Counted from the first letter of the stretch, positions 1 to 11,188 are shown. The stretch is 64,000 bases of DNA from Endocalyx cinctus (GCA_001600455.1 BCKC01000011.1:1267835-1331834); one strand, 5' to 3'. Program-made: numbers and translations. The notes: generated from the letters alone by a model not told the origin.

Positions 1-149
1 CCACCCATCACTGTTCAAGGTTGACAGCCTCCACACCCGCGTTGTTTTCAGTAGCTTACCAAACTTGAACCTACTCACTTAAGTCCATATACATGGATAT
101 GGATATACATAGTACTACTGTGTACCTGGTGCGTGCTTAACTGAGCTAT

Positions 150-412
150 ACATAGACGCTAGGTACCTACCTAGGCACTTGAGTACTTAAGTTGGACCTA
201 GGTAGGTAAGTACTTCAGGTAGTATAGTGTAGGTAGGTACTTATTTACTATGTACCGAGGTAGTAGACAGGGGTTAATCCGGGGGTCCCTCCACTATAAT
301 CTACTACCTAGGTACCTAGGTAGGTATGTATTACAAGTATGCACTTAAGTACATTACACGTACATATAGTAGTGTATTCACTTACGTTTAAGTACCTACC
401 TAGGTAGCTGAA
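150..412. repeat. CCTAGGTA microrepeat island
   Basis: Dense, imperfect repetition of TACCTAGGTA, GGTACCTAGG and related words, self-complementary around CCTAGG and GGTACC. The rest of 1-641 is AT-rich with no supportable gene. Confidence 0.8.
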
Positions 413-641
413 ACACGGTAAGCCCCTTGCTACCGCGCTGCCGGCCTACCGTGTACCTTTTAGGCACGTACACGCAGACACGTAATAAACCTTACTACAT
501 AAGTTTTTATGAAAGAAATCAAAATAATATCTTTTCTTATATTAATATATTACTGACGTAGAATGCTTAAATTTCACAGTATACCTTATATCTCTCTATG
601 TCCCAACATGTAAGCCTCCTTAAGAAGATGATGAAGATTCT

Positions 642-3381
642 TCAGTCGTTCAAAATTTCATATCTTGCCGGGTCCATGGCATCGAGATCATTAGAAGAAC
701 CCGGTCTTCTCCTAGCATAAACCGGAATGAATTCAGGTACTCTGAAGATCCATTCCCTAGCCCAAAGTTCTTGCTCTCGTGGTCTTCCCATATTCACCAT
801 TTCTGACATGAGATTGAACGATTGTCTCTGGATTTCTACCATCCAAGGGTGAGAGACTCTGCAGTGCTCCATATTTTCGTATGCGTCGACTACTTGGCCT
901 GCGACTGTGATAAAATCGAGTGCCGTATAATTACCATCCTGTAGTGACTGTCCAGTTACTATATTTGGAAGAATCGTTGCCGTGAGCGACCTTAACGGCG
1001 TCTTGAAATATGGATAGGTCATTGCAAAACGTAATCCGCGATTATCCATTGTTTCGATGTCTTGGCTATATTCTACCGTCGCTTCGCTTAGGACCCCTGG
1101 TGACCTCCTCCCTTCTCTCCGGATCGGCATAGCTGCCAGCATTAGCAGACCTGTCAAACCAAGGAATTGTCAGTTAGCTAGTATATCAGACCATAATACC
1201 GGTATGCGAGGAGGGGATCGGTAGCATCTTTACTGACCAATGACGTGGTACATCCAGTATGGTGAGTTATAATCCTGTCTTGGCGTGAAAATGTTTAGGG
1301 TCCCATATGGGATTTGAATAGGGTGATATAACACCATGTGGTCTGCCGCTTTTCTACACAAAAACTCATCTTTAGTTTCGAACCCGAGCTGGAAGGCTTC
1401 GCATGCCTGTATGGCTCGATGATCGTTCCACGGCGACATCCTCCAACGGTCATAAAGCGCTTCAGGCTGCACATTTAGGCCTGAGAAGATGGTCTTCTGT
1501 GCCAGGTTCCAGGAGCGCACCCTACGCGAGTAGGAGAGCCCTACATCTTCGTAACCTGCTCCCTCTACCGACCTTGGATTCACACGTAATAAGTCCGAAA
1601 AACGACCATTCGCGGTTGGCATCTCATATTTGAGCCCGGTTTGGTACCCGTGGATGCCCACGGTGTAGAGGTGATTGGGTGTTTTAAACCACCTACTCTT
1701 CCCTTTTTTCGAATCGTCTTGCCAGAAGTTTTCGCTCAGAAGTCTTGCCTGAAACCGCGTAGGTACATGGCTTACGGCCACCGGAGAGGAGACGGGTGCT
1801 TCTCTGGATAACTTGTCATCGACGATTGGACCAAACGGGTCTCTACCAAATTTGTTGTACACTGCGATCATGAGGTAAGGAGGTTCATACCCCTCCCTGG
1901 ACGAAATTTTCGGGCTGAAGAGTAACCTCAGTTTCGCTCCAAATATTGCTTTCTGGAAGGATTCCTTGACGTCGGGATTTCGATCGAAGTTGACATGCTA
2001 CAGTTGCCGTTAGCCTTACTAGTCGGCGTACGGGGACAAGGGACAAGGGGCAAGATTAGACATACAGGCTCATCGTCAAAGTTCGATAGCACCCATTCAT
2101 CTGTCCAGTGGCGCGATAGTATAGTGTTCTTCACCAATGCAGGATTAATGTTCCAAGTCGGTCCTGGACCGGTCACACGAGACTTCAACGCCGTACGCTA
2201 AACATCCGAACAGGTTAGTACGCCAAGCCTCCGCTCGTTTATGGGCACCAACCTACCACTACTTGTCCCAATATCTGTTGTGAAGCTTATGTCAGTAACT
2301 TGTTCTCGACTAGAGGAAGCATATAAACTGCTCACACTTAGCGTTAAGTCAAACTGCAACATGGCCCTCTCGGCTAGAGTGATGTCGTTCTTAGCTAGAG
2401 TGCTAAGGGTTTCTGTTCTTAAGAATACCTGCGCGGGTTGGTACGCAACCCTCGTAGCGGCGGTTTCTGGGAATGTATCGTCTCGTGGAATGAAGCTCCA
2501 AACCAAGTGGCGAAGAAGACACTCTAACTGACGCCCCCTGAACTCTTCGTCCACAGTCTCGACATCCGGCCATTGATTCTCGAACGGTTTATTCTGAGCT
2601 GTACATAGCTGAAGTTGTCTCCCCCAAGACAGAAGGACTCTCGATGTGGGTAGCGGGGCACCGGAAGCCCAGTCCCTCCAGAATCCGATGTGACCAAAAA
2701 TCAATGTGTCAAGCCTAAGGAATTGGCGTGGTTTGATCTGTCAGCTTACTTTTTCTCGACCGCCGCTCCGTGCCGGTTCCTACAATGAGTTCAATCTTAC
2801 CATTGGTGTTTCTCTCGTACGAGCGTCTTGAGAATTCTATCAGCTAACTCCAAGGATACACTTAGAGGCCCCCAAACTTCAGGATTGTTCACGCTCCAGA
2901 TTTGTTCCCCTTCCATGAAACTCGTATCGGGCTGCTGTAAATCGTACCAGCGTACTTTCTTAAAAAAGCTAAACCATTTCGTGCTATCTACCTGAATAAG
3001 TTGCTCTTCCCAAGCGAGATCCGTAGTCTCCTGAAGTTCTTGGTCAACCTGGTGGTGTCCACCATCCAACGCGTGGCCAAAACCTCCAGGAGCGCCGGGA
3101 GGATAGCCTAAAGTGTCGTGAAGTGAGTGTATTGCCCACGACTTGTTTCCCGCAAGCTTATCTTTTTGGATAGACTCGTGTCGAAACAGCAAATTGGCTT
3201 CGTTGATGTCACGTAACTTAGTCTCGTCATTTTGGTTTATGTCACTATAGTATTTCGGATGTAAAGGGGGACAAAATGGGGCGATTCCTGAATGCGATGT
3301 GCCGTCTTTTGTGAAGCTAAATTCCGATTCCCCGAATCGACTTAGCCAAGGTGACTGGGGACGATCTTCTTCCGTAGCCAT
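642..3381 (-). CDS. Conserved fungal hypothetical protein, five exons
   Basis: I do not recognise the family. Five reading-frame blocks join through introns: exon 1 3381-2801 (starts MATEEDRPQS), then an intron to 2714, a second near 2160-2256, a third near 2000-2070 and a last near 1158-1240. The final exon ends with EILND at 642. The product is about 785 residues, without signal peptide or clear membrane helix, rich in Trp, Tyr and Pro. At the second junction the acceptor TTTAG at 2198 gives the wrong phase for donor GTAGGT; an acceptor about 40 nt further on (GGTCCAG) restores it. Composition suggests a globular cytoplasmic or nuclear protein. Confidence is high that it is a real gene and low on function. 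Confidence 0.75.
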
Positions 3382-4223
3382 TTTATATCCGGACGTTATC
3401 TTGACTCAACGCGAGAAGCAAAGAGAAAAAGAAGAAAGAAGAAGAAAAATAATTTACTGTGTCCTGTCACTCGTATAGTTTAGTGCTTGTCCAGGATATA
3501 TCAGGAAGAAATATATTCTGAATACTTACAGATAATTGACAAGGACAGTAATGACGAAAACGGACATGGCACTCGTTTATGGTGGTGGGAACAAACGTAA
3601 CGCAAACAAAGATGCATTGTTTCGTCTTTAATTAGTCCCGTCTACGCTCTCAGAAGAGACTCTCAGAAGAGATGCGGTCTCTTGATAACATCTAAGTAAA
3701 CTACTAAAAATACCTACGTTAATTAGATATACAGTTATTTGGTCTATCCCATCTTGCCTTGTTGAACACACCTAAGCACCTGGCTGCCCTGGCTAACAAG
3801 GATTGAAACAAACAGTGGAATGGTTAATAAGCATATGATGAACGTCGATAAACGTCTGACATTCTTCTTGTCTCGTAATGGTTTTTTTTTTTTCTGGGGC
3901 TGAAACAATGGTTCAATTGAGGTACCGAAAGCATGTGTTAAAAGAGAAAGAGAGACATTTCATGCCACAGTTTGCGCATGCGGGTTAAATGCTCCCTTTT
4001 TCTTTTCTTTTCCCGTCCCTTGCGTCTTTTCCACCGGTAACGATATTGACATCGTTTTCAAACTTGTCCAGGGTTCATTAAAGTCGTCTGGAGACAGCTT
4101 CCAGTGCCAACGGGACATCATGCAGTAAAATTATACCATTTCAAGTTATAGATTCACATAATTTGTAGTGTATGTCTGGTTTGTAAAACCAATGTAATTA
4201 CTTGATTAGCTGATGAATGTCAA
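3382..4223. other. Intergenic, no gene seen
   Basis: Between two minus-strand genes. Contains poly-T, purine-rich stretches and a short direct repeat (CTCTCAGAAGAGA twice near 3648-3675). No supportable ORF. Confidence 0.6.
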
Positions 4224-5604
4224 TCATTCGATTTGAAAATCCTCTCCTATTAGCTTCTCGCTTAGATTCCAGAGACGTTTAGCTATTTCGATATCCTTAG
4301 CGAAGTCCGCACACCTGAAAAAGTGGCAGTCGGCCAAATATAGGCCATGACACTCTGAGTCGACATGTTAACTTAAAACATATTGCATAATTTCAACGAA
4401 ATAAGTAAAGCTTACCGTCTAAAGCAGGATCTAAAGCGGCAACCAAGCTTGTGGATGCACCCTCATCACTGGTTTTCCAGTATTTGGATGTCTTCGCAAT
4501 CGCATCCGCTACCTCTTCATCGTGCTCCCTACCAAGGTGGCTGATAACACCTTCCAAAGTAATATGTTAGTTTATAACGATTACGCCGAGAGATGTGGAT
4601 GGTGACTCCTACCTCCGGGGTGAACAGCATATGAACTGATCCCCTTTGATTCGAGCTTGTGTTGAAGGTATACGGTAAACAGTATATTTGCTGTTTTGCT
4701 CTGCGCGTACGCCACGGTAGATAAATACCCGTCCTTCTGAGACTTGGCGAATGCTGGCGGCAGACTCGCTGGCGGTCTTTCTTCAAAAGGTCTAACGCGC
4801 ATAAACATAATATGTTAATAAATAAATCCGATATGTTTGGAGTATACCAGGCAAATCCCCGTACATGCGGCTTAGGGGACAACGATATATAACGTTTTGA
4901 GCATGAACGAAACCTCCGGGTATAGGCCAAAAAAAAAAAATTAGAAACGTGGAAGATTTCTGGTGCTCACATATCTTTGCCCTCGATGTTGTAATCGTGG
5001 AAGCGTACGGGCGAAAGGTTATGCCCGTGGCTAGACAGATTAACGATTCGAGTAGCACCCGGGGAAGACTCTCGAGCTCCGAGCTTCAGTAACGGGTAGA
5101 GAAGCTTGGTAAGTAAAAATGGACCGACGTGATTAGTACCGAATTGCATTTCGATTCCTTCCGCCGTCCATTGGCGCAGCCGGTAAGCGGCACCAGCATT
5201 ATTGATGAGAATATCCAACTTGGATATGATCTTGTTTATCTCCTCCGCAGCCTTGCGAATAGAAGCCTGTGAAGCTAGATCCATGACTATGACGTGAACA
5301 CGAACATGTGGAAACGATGATCGGATCATTTCAGCCACTACTTTCAGCTTTTCCGCCGTCCTCGACGCCAATATTAAACTTGCAGGTGACTGGGAGGCGA
5401 AAGCCATCGCTGTTCCCTCCCCCACGCTCTGGGGACCAATTCCTGTGATGAGAACTGTGCGAACGGGTAAGATTTTTTTTTTTAAACCCGTATCCTACGA
5501 GTGCCCAATTCGTACTTACCAGTTCTTCCTTTGATACGATCTGCAAAAGTCTTGGCCACTTCGAGCGCCGACGTCCTCTCACCCCAATCTGAATTTGAAG
5601 TCAT
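4224..5604 (-). CDS. Short-chain dehydrogenase/reductase (retinol dehydrogenase/WWOX-like)
   Basis: NAD(P)-dependent oxidoreductase of the classical SDR type. Exon 1 begins MTSNSDWGER at 5604. The dinucleotide-binding turn follows the first intron (TGIGPQSVGEG, a slightly extended TGxxxGxG), then ILINNAG, the catalytic serine in IVNLSSHGH, and the catalytic YAQSK in a later exon. The C-terminus ends EDFQIE just before TGA at 4224-4226. There are at least four introns; all junction phases close, for example the G/GT junction after AVHPG. The protein is about 330 aa, normal for this group. The substrate is unknown. It is divergent with the FAD monooxygenase at 6251, which suggests co-regulation. 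Its third intron (4792-4970) resembles two introns of the transporter at 8380-10673. Confidence 0.9.
4792..4970 (-). other. Introner-like intron of the SDR gene
   Basis: A 179-nt intron, donor GTGAGC, acceptor GTTAG. Its branch-point block GATTTATTTATTAACATA matches the block in the transporter intron at 8665-8853 at 17 of 18 positions, and weaker similarity continues upstream. This suggests a shared origin rather than chance. Confidence 0.5.
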
Positions 5605-6250
5605 GGCGTAAATTTACAGAGTACGCTCAGGAATAATCCATGCAAAAGCACTTGCGTATAGATTCCAAATTGGACAAAAAGTGTGATTTCTTTATAATCA
5701 CCCCCGTTCGATTGATATTCCCGTACCAAAAGCGGAGAAATAAATACCCCTTCATCTGTGATACCGAGGGGTATTTCATCTAGGTCCCGCATCATCATCC
5801 GTACTTCATACCCTCTTGCGCAAGGTCACGTATAGGCTAAGGTCAAGGAGAACCTGGTCAAGCTCCTTGAGCTACCAATCGAAGCTCGCCCTCTCTGAAC
5901 GATACTCCACGACCACGGACAGAAAGTATGGTTTACAATACTACCACCCACTATCTCCGCAATCTAGACCCTATACGTGATTCTTTTCCCCCGGACACTG
6001 GGTGAGGCAGTGCCAGATCAACCCCGCTCCCCGCATGCAAGATTGCTTGGTTGATCTCCTACGACCGGCATATTTAAAGGCGCCGAATACTGGGCATATT
6101 CCTGTCTCATATCATGGATAAACAGTCCCGATCCGTGCGCAAATATATATATATATACTCTCATAATAAAGCCATATAGCACGGTCGCCGAAGGCTCTTC
6201 CACTGAATTGCGCCAATCCGATCAGAGTCAGCATCACGGTTATATACGAT
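5605..6250. promoter_or_regulatory. Shared divergent promoter region, SDR / FAD monooxygenase
   Basis: 646 bp separate the two divergent start codons. An (AT)n TATA-like tract lies at about 6145-6160, roughly 100 nt before the monooxygenase ATG. No specific transcription factor site can be asserted. Confidence 0.5.
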
Positions 6251-7994
6251 ATGGAGATGAACGGCAACGCTGACGAGAAAGCCTCGCATCCAAAGACCGG
6301 TATTAAAGTCATAGTTGTTGGCGCTGGTACGTAGAACCGAATCATCTCGTCTTGGGTGGATATAGCGGACTCGTGCCCTGACGTTTCATCAGGTTTTGGA
6401 GGGTTGGGAGCTGCGATAGAATGTCACCGACATGGACACGATGTGAAGATATACGAGGCCTTTCCGGAGCTCAAGCAATTGGGTGATATTATATCATTCG
6501 GTCCTAACGCGGGAAGAATATTCCATCGATGGTCTAACGGCCTAGTTACAAGTCGCATGCGACCGATGAGCATCGATCTGAGGGCGTATGGTTTTAATAT
6601 CCATAAATATGATTCAGGGGAGATTGTCATAAACCAGAAAACACCGGCTTATCCACCCGAGTCTCCGAATTTCAATGGTCATAGGGGAGAGTTACATAAT
6701 ATCATCTTCGACTATGCGAAGGATGATCTTCAAATACCAATCCATCTTGGACACAAGATTCAGACTTATTTCGAAAATGATACAGAGTCGGGCATTGTAC
6801 TGGAAGATGGGGAGAAGGTAAGAAAAAGAAGCCTTGAAGATGCAAGGTTTACTTGCTGGAAGATACTGATGGTAGAGAGAAGATTTCTGCAGACGTGGTT
6901 ATTGCCGCCGACGGCGTGCGATCCAAAGCGCGTAAATCAGTTCTAGGGTATGAGGACAAGCCTAAAAGCAGCGGATACGCTGTTTGGAGAGCGTGGTATG
7001 GGATATCCATCATATATGTTTAGCAGGGCGCAGCCTAAGTAACGACACAGGTTTCCGAATACCGATATGCTTGCCGACCCTGAGACGGCCCAGTTTTGCG
7101 AAAATGGAGACACGTTCAACGGTTGGATTGGACCTGACATGCATTTCTTATTCAGCACGAGTGAGAAACCCTAGTCATGCGCAGAAATTATACTGCAGTT
7201 ATCTTCGTGACCTGTATCCGCTGACACCAAGCCATAGTCAAGAACGGGTCTGATTGTTGCTGGGTTCTCACGCATCCGGATGAACACGACATAGATGAAT
7301 CATGGAGCTTTCCCGGAAAGTTATCGGAAGTGAAAGATGCCATTAAAGATTGGGATCCTATGGTAAGCATGGAAACATCTCGTAGCATCTTTATTGTTTT
7401 TCTCTTGCGTATACTTTTTTTACCGTGAACTTCAGCTAACGTTTCGATGACAGTAAGTGCCCGAGAACCATCTTTTATAACACCCCGGGCTCTGTTAAGT
7501 GGCAAGTAAAATAAAACAAACTGACACGGGATATTTCTACCAGGTGTACTAAAATTGTGTCGAAAACGCCAGAAGAGAAGCTCGTGGATTGGAAACTTGT
7601 GTATAGGGACCCGTTGCCAACCTGGGTTAGCCCAACCGGAAGGATTCTTCTGCTGGGCGATTCGGCTCATCCATTCTTGCCTACTAGTGCCCAAGGAGCA
7701 ACCCAGGCCCTCGAGGATGGCGTAAGCATCGCCGTCTGCCTGCGCCGTGGCGGAAAGGGCAACGTACCGTTAGCTGTCCGAGCGCATGAGAAAATTAGGT
7801 ATGACCGGGTACGCCAAACACAAAAGACCGGGGAGACAACACGCGATATGTGGCACAAGACGGATTGGGCTAAAGTCAAAGAGAATCCAGAAATCATACA
7901 GTTCCCGAGACAAGACTGGATCTTCGATTTTGACACAGAGCACAATGCAGAGGAGGTGTTTGATGATGTGGTGAAAAGTTTACTTACAGAATAA
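6251..7994 (+). CDS. FAD-dependent monooxygenase (salicylate hydroxylase type)
   Basis: Class A flavoprotein aromatic hydroxylase. It starts MEMNGNADEK at 6251. The FAD Rossmann motif VVGAGFGGLGAA is split by intron 1; the DG motif is VVIAADGVRSKAR; the ribityl-binding GD motif is LLLGDSAHPFLPTSAQG near 7650-7700. It ends KSLLTE at 7992. Assembly gives about 433 aa in six coding exons, usual for the family. Intron 2 runs from the GTAAGA after LEDGEK to the AAG before ISADVV. The fifth junction stays in frame only if read as a nested intron (separate entry 7362-7543). By family it would hydroxylate an aromatic acid or a polyketide-like ring using NAD(P)H and O2. Flanked by an SDR and a transporter, it probably belongs to a small catabolic or secondary-metabolic cluster. 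Confidence 0.9.
7362..7543 (+). other. [D1,2] stwintron (nested spliceosomal intron) in the FAD monooxygenase gene
   Basis: A simple GT-AG intron from 7363 (GTAAGC) to CAG 7543 continues as GTG TAC TAA, a stop. If 7363-7453 (GTAAGC to a CTAAC branch and GACAG) is removed first, the G at 7362 joins TAAGTG at 7454 to create a perfect donor GTAAGT. The second excision (7362 plus 7454-7543, branch CTGAC, acceptor CCAG) then gives CCT ATG TGT ACT AAA, in frame with the family-like sequence TKIVSKTPEEK. Internal and external introns are each 91 nt. This is the published stwintron architecture in which the external donor is split between its first and second bases. Confidence 0.75.
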
Positions 7995-8379
7995 ATGTAC
8001 CGCTAGGTTCATTACGTGAAGGCAATATATAGATTATATATAGATTATATATATATATATATATATATATTAGCCAACGAAGAGAGTGGCAAGATAGCAA
8101 GTAAAATAATCATGCCGTCAAAATAGACAGGAAGGCCTTCGAGCAGAGGCTCTAAGAAAAGGGAGAGATCCTTTCTACTCGGTTGTGTTGAAATATTGGG
8201 AAAAGAAGCATACCTAGATACATATATAGAGGGCAAGTAAAGAAATTGGTATGACTAATTCTTGCCAGCTAAGACCTTAATATCGAACAGAATCATTTTC
8301 CTATCATATTGGTTGGTTTTACGGGAGTTTATGTGTTTCAATATCTTGTTAGAATCATCATCACCTATAAGCCTTTACC
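7995..8379. other. Convergent intergenic spacer with (TA)n
   Basis: Separates the convergent monooxygenase and transporter genes. Contains a (TA)n tract at 8028-8071; it presumably holds both 3' ends. No gene seen. Confidence 0.6.
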
Positions 8380-10673
8380 TCAAGGTCCTGAACCAACTTC
8401 AACATGATCAATTTCAGGCTTCTTCTCTTCGAGCACAGCGTGAATACCGGTGCACTTATAATGTCGGAATTTCCGTGCGGGAAGTTGAGCTTCAAACTGT
8501 GTTATCCTTTTTATCAACACAGTTCCCAGTCACGTGGAGTTATTGGGTCGTGCTGTTAGCTTACCATTTCATCAATTTCCTCGAGACTTCTGCCCTTAAC
8601 CTCGGGCAGAAAGAACCAGAGCCAGGTAGCCGCGATTAGGCAGGATCCTGTCCAAATATACCCACTGTAGGCAGAAAGACTCTTATGTTAGTAAATAAAT
8701 CTTCCAAGACTTTAGAATATGACTGGTACTCCCGCAAATTCAGCACAGAGGGAACACCGTTTCGTCATTCCAACTAAACTTCCGGGAAGCTTCCAGAACT
8801 AGGTAATAGAATTATAAATGCGGAAGCCCGGGGGGGGGAGGGGGGGTACTTAATATTTAGGTCCCCAGCCCAATTCAGCTGGGTTGATAAAGTAAGGGGC
8901 GGTAAAGGTAGTGAGCCATGCTCCGAGAAAGCCAATTGCAGTGGCAACTCCAAATGTATGACTGCGAAGGCGCTGCGAAGATAGCTCCGCTCCGGAAAGC
9001 CACGCATATGTCGAGATTAGGCTGTTATAAGCAATGATATATAAAACGCTCAGACCGACGAGTGCTTTACCAGACTTCTCGCTCATAGGATCTATCGTGT
9101 AGACTATTGCCATAATAAGCTGAGAGATACCGCAGAGTATGAGTCCAGATACTATACGCAGAAATAGTCTATGTTAGTATATACAAATCTTGAAACTTTG
9201 AAATATATCAGTCAGTTTCGAAAATTTATCCCCCTCGGGAGAGGAATTTTAGTGTTATACCCGATGCTAAGCTTTAAAGAAGCTTGAAAGAATTGGGTAA
9301 TAGAATTAAAAGAGTAGAAGGTGCTGGGGGATACTTAATCATCATAACCCGCCGGCGACCGAGCCGAGTAACGTAAAAAATGTTGGAAAGAAGGGCGGCG
9401 ACGCCAACACCAGTCAAGATACAAGAGCTTTGAAAGGCATCGCCTACGTTTGCGATTCCGAAGAAGTAAGTTCCTATATTACGTTTAGAAGATTCTTATC
9501 TCTTTTTATCACTCAGATCAGATTGTACCATATGCTGTACGCTGTCAGCAAGTGCATTAACCTAGACCCTTAGGCTAATAGGGCCCGACTTACATATGAT
9601 GAACATTGCACCAGATGCTGCTTGCGTCGTCAAAGCCAGAACAGCGAGGATTGTCCTTCGACGGTCGATAGGATTCTTGAAAAGATCCGCGTAGCCAATT
9701 CCAGATTGCAGCTGCCTTTCGGCCGCCAAGGTCTTCTCCATCTCACCCATCTCTTGTTCAACAGACCAATCACTTGGCCTTAATCTTCGGAGGGCCCTTT
9801 CGGCTTCCTGGTTCCTCCCCTTTGAAGCAAGCCATCGGGGTGATTCTGGAACAAAGAAAAGCCCGACGGTCAAGATGACAGGAACGAGATGAACAAGGCC
9901 AAGGGGAATGATGTATGCATTTCTACTTTGGATCTTAGAGGCGAAGTTGTCGATGATAGTACCAATAAGCGACCCTTTGTGTTAACTGGTTAGCCAGGAT
10001 AAGTTTTTAAATAAGGCGGAAACTCACCAAAAGAGATCCAGTACGTAAACATGGAGATACCGAGGCCTCGGTAGCGACCAGGCAGGATTTCCTAGTCCAA
10101 AATCAGCACTGGATAGAGGACAGAGGTGTGGGACACGTGAAGGATAGTCAAAACCCATTACTTGTATATAAAGCTGAGCATGCGTCATCAGTAACCCATT
10201 AGCGAGTCCAATTATCAATCTCCCGGCGTACAATCCGCTAATATTCGTTGTCGCTTGCATCAGTGCGGTTGACACGAACACGCCGACGCAGGCCACCCAT
10301 AGAGACATCTTCCGTCCGAAGTAATTCGCGGTAAGACCGGCGGACGAGGAAGATATAAAGGCGCCAAGTACCATAAGCGAGGCAATGAGTTGTTGGCGAT
10401 CGGCGGCGATGTTCCAGCCTAGGGGGTTCGAAGGATCTCTGAATCCAAAAACCTTGACTAACTTGTGAGTATACCCCCTTTCCGTATAAATCTTTCCCAG
10501 GGAAGATCCTCCACGAAGTTTCTTACCTCGAGAAAGCCGCGCATAGCCTGTAGTCCGCCGATGATGCCAAAATCTAAGCCATACTGAAACGAGGCCAGAG
10601 ACACCAACGATGAAGCAAGCAACCCCTTCCAATGGTTTTTCATCCCACGAATCTCAGACTCATCTGACGGCAT
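8380..10673 (-). CDS. MFS sugar-transporter-family permease
   Basis: Twelve-helix major facilitator of the fungal hexose/alpha-glucoside group, about 510 aa, plasma-membrane by family. It starts MPSDESEIRG at 10673. Signature elements in order: FGRK loop after helix 2, GRLIIGLANG in helix 4, PESPRWLASKGR at the end of the N-half, RLGRRR, and PEVKGRSLEEID after helix 12. It ends VGSGP before TGA at 8380-8382. Nine coding blocks are needed, including a 6-nt microexon (9529-9534) and two related introns with apparent TT donors (8665-8853, 9152-9338). Either splicing is unusual or the gene carries donor lesions; the exons themselves are fully open and conserved. It converges on the FAD monooxygenase and may import its substrate or export its product. 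Confidence 0.88.
8665..8853 (-). other. Long repeat-type intron, TTAAGTACC donor
   Basis: 189 nt. The exon must end ...CCT AAA TA and resume T GGG TAT ATT TGG to give GPKYGYIW. That places the intron start at TTAAGTACCCCC, and no GT occurs earlier in the exon (a GTACCC start would leave an in-frame TAA). Branch ACTAACATA, acceptor CTACAG. Similar in length, ends and internal blocks to the intron at 9152-9338. Confidence 0.55.
9152..9338 (-). other. Sister intron, TTAAGTATC donor
   Basis: 187 nt. Frame requires GTT ATG ATG A | TA TCT GGA, so the intron starts TTAAGTATCCCCC and ends GCGTATAG. Shared with the 8665-8853 intron: TTAAGTAYCCCCC start, a TAATTCTATTACC block, an AAGCTT-centred palindrome, and the last 70 nt at roughly two-thirds identity by eye, including ACTAACATA. 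Confidence 0.55.
9529..9534 (-). other. 6-nt microexon CATATG in the MFS gene
   Basis: Joining the exon ending ATC ATA T directly to the next acceptor (TATAG at 9474) creates TGA. Inserting CATATG between a 59-nt intron (9535-9593, GTAAGT...CTGAC...ACAG) and a 55-nt intron (9474-9528, GTACAA...CTAAAC...TATAG) gives FIISYGTYFFG, the expected family sequence, with no stop. Confidence 0.7.
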
Positions 10674-10741
10674 GATTACTTTTGAGACGACGTACAATAA
10701 ATAATAAGAAGAATCAGTTTTTGAAAAACAATTAATAGTAG

Positions 10742-11068
10742 TTATGTATCGGTGTGTTTAGGAAGCCTTGAAGAACATCTAAATACTTTAGGCCCCTCGT
10801 ACCCCTCTAATCGTGGCAAATATACATTGATGCTGAAGCATCTTGCTACAATTGCCGGAACTGCGACACCCCATACCCCTACCATATCATACCAGGATAG
10901 AGACGGCGAGAATTCTACTCCGTAATTTCTGAATAATGGAAAAAGCGCCTTGAACCAATTGGGGAGTTGTGTGTGATGCTTCATCAAGTTCGTCATGTTG
11001 CACACGGCAGTTGATCCGTATTTTCCCCGCACGACGTATATAGCCAGCAAGAGATTGGTGACTTCCAG
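10742..11068 (-). pseudogene. Possible gene fragment (C-terminal exon only)
   Basis: An open frame of about 108 codons runs from a plausible acceptor (GTTAG at 11069) to TGA at 10742 with no ATG start. It contains a hydrophobic stretch around VGVWGVAVPAIVARCF. Sequence upstream is the CCTAGGTA island, where no further exon is visible. Family not recognised; it may be a truncated relic or chance. Confidence 0.25.
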
Positions 11069-11188
11069 CTAACCGACTGTAACTTCATGCCATTGAATAC
11101 CACGATGTAGGTATAGATGGTAAATGACAGGCGTAGAATATTCTGGCTGTTCGGGTGTGATAATGGTTCACCTTGAGTAGTAAATACC

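Noticed and set aside
7363..7550. Apparent premature stop in the FAD monooxygenase
   Set aside because: Resolved by nested (stwintron) splicing; not treated as a pseudogene.
9473..9594. Apparent premature TGA in the MFS transporter
   Set aside because: Resolved by the 6-nt microexon CATATG, which restores the expected family sequence.
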